From: Pedobacter gandavensis
GTDB lineage: Bacteria > Bacteroidota > Bacteroidia > Sphingobacteriales > Sphingobacteriaceae
Direction: 5' to 3'
NCBI RefSeq assembly: GCF_014172405.1
Contig: NZ_WNXC01000009.1
Location: 209,982-273,981 of the forward strand
Length of the DNA stretch: 64,000 nucleotides
Shown: positions 63,925-64,000 of the stretch, one piece after another
Position numbering within the stretch: position 1 is the first letter of the stretch
How the letters are laid out: every line of letters starts with the position of its first letter
The notes under the pieces: model-generated
The model's input: only the letters and a program-made list of their open reading frames with translations
Database searches by the model: none
What the model was told of the DNA's origin: nothing
Made by a program: the position numbers and the translations under genes

Positions 63925-64000
63925 ATGCCATCAAGTACTGCATCATTACTGAAATTATTTCTGCCAGATTTTATACTAGAGAATTTTGAATTCAAAGGAG
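63925..64000 (+). CDS. Start of an ISAon1-type transposase N-region ORF (cut by window end)
   Basis: Only 25 codons are visible, MPSSTASLLKLFLPDFILEN followed by FEFKG. SLLKLFLPDFILENFE matches the opening of the small first ORF of ISAon1-type insertion sequences (LLKLxLPExLLEYFE). If so, the left end of an insertion sequence lies between the small ORFs and 63925. No terminal inverted repeat can be checked because the right end is outside the window. Confidence 0.5.
   Translation, partial: MPSSTASLLKLFLPDFILENFEFKG

Overview
The window reads as the chromosome of a non-pathogenic Bacteroidota of the Sphingobacteriaceae type (Pedobacter-like). The signs are AT-rich intergenic DNA, two SusC/SusD pairs, a hybrid two-component system (HTCS), a type IX secretion (T9SS) giant adhesin with a gliding-type C-terminal domain and its PorP/SprF partner, many KKxxx-SC lipoprotein signals, and TTG-N18-TTAnTTTG-like promoters. 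No rRNA, tRNA or CRISPR array was seen. All family names come from reading motifs; no search was run.

Layout. 1-3.1 kb (minus): a TolC-type channel followed by an RND efflux pump cut by the window edge, plus a small two-helix membrane protein upstream. 3.3-8.1 kb (minus): a tight four-gene operon of secreted proteins (a CsgG/LpoB-like protein, a lipoprotein, a DUF6175 protein and an unknown) behind a phased array of ACTACC repeats, with a membrane-anchored TPR/LuxR regulator just upstream. 8.3-13.3 kb (minus): a SusC/SusD pair with no enzymes beside it and two LacI-type operators upstream. 14.1-15 kb (minus): ferritin and an extremely acidic 80-residue protein. 15.4-30.2 kb (plus): a 3916-residue T9SS adhesin, its PorP/SprF protein and an OmpA/WD40 envelope protein. 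30.4-32.4 kb: small housekeeping or unknown genes.

32.5-46.6 kb is a complete polysaccharide utilisation locus. A minus-strand operon SusC-SusD-heparinase II/III-like lyase-GH88 unsaturated glucuronyl hydrolase-DUF2264 runs divergently from an HTCS regulator. The logic is uptake of a uronic-acid-containing glycan, lyase cleavage to unsaturated oligosaccharides, and removal of the unsaturated uronic acid. No sulfatase is present, so the substrate is probably little sulfated.

46.6-50.1 kb carries the most unusual local structure. A DUF1016/YhcG PDDEXK nuclease gene lies between two 62-bp direct repeats (61/62 identical). These are copies of the 3' end of the adjacent hybrid histidine kinase gene, and one copy belongs to a degraded kinase pseudogene. 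50.2-56.9 kb: a thioredoxin-like lipid-anchored or membrane protein divergent from a TonB receptor-DUF4876-DUF6850 outer-membrane operon. 57-59 kb: a seven-bladed propeller lipoprotein divergent from a membrane-anchored winged-helix regulator, which looks like a split sensory system. 59.1-62.7 kb: a sterol-desaturase-like protein, a methyltransferase, a lipoprotein and a choloylglycine-hydrolase-like enzyme. 62.8-64 kb: a secreted protein built of about ten 16-residue YD-type repeats, and the first codons of an insertion-sequence ORF at the window end.

Candidate undescribed systems, in my order of interest: the nuclease cassette at the kinase 3' end, the CsgG/DUF6175 operon with its repeat array, and the split propeller/winged-helix sensor pair.
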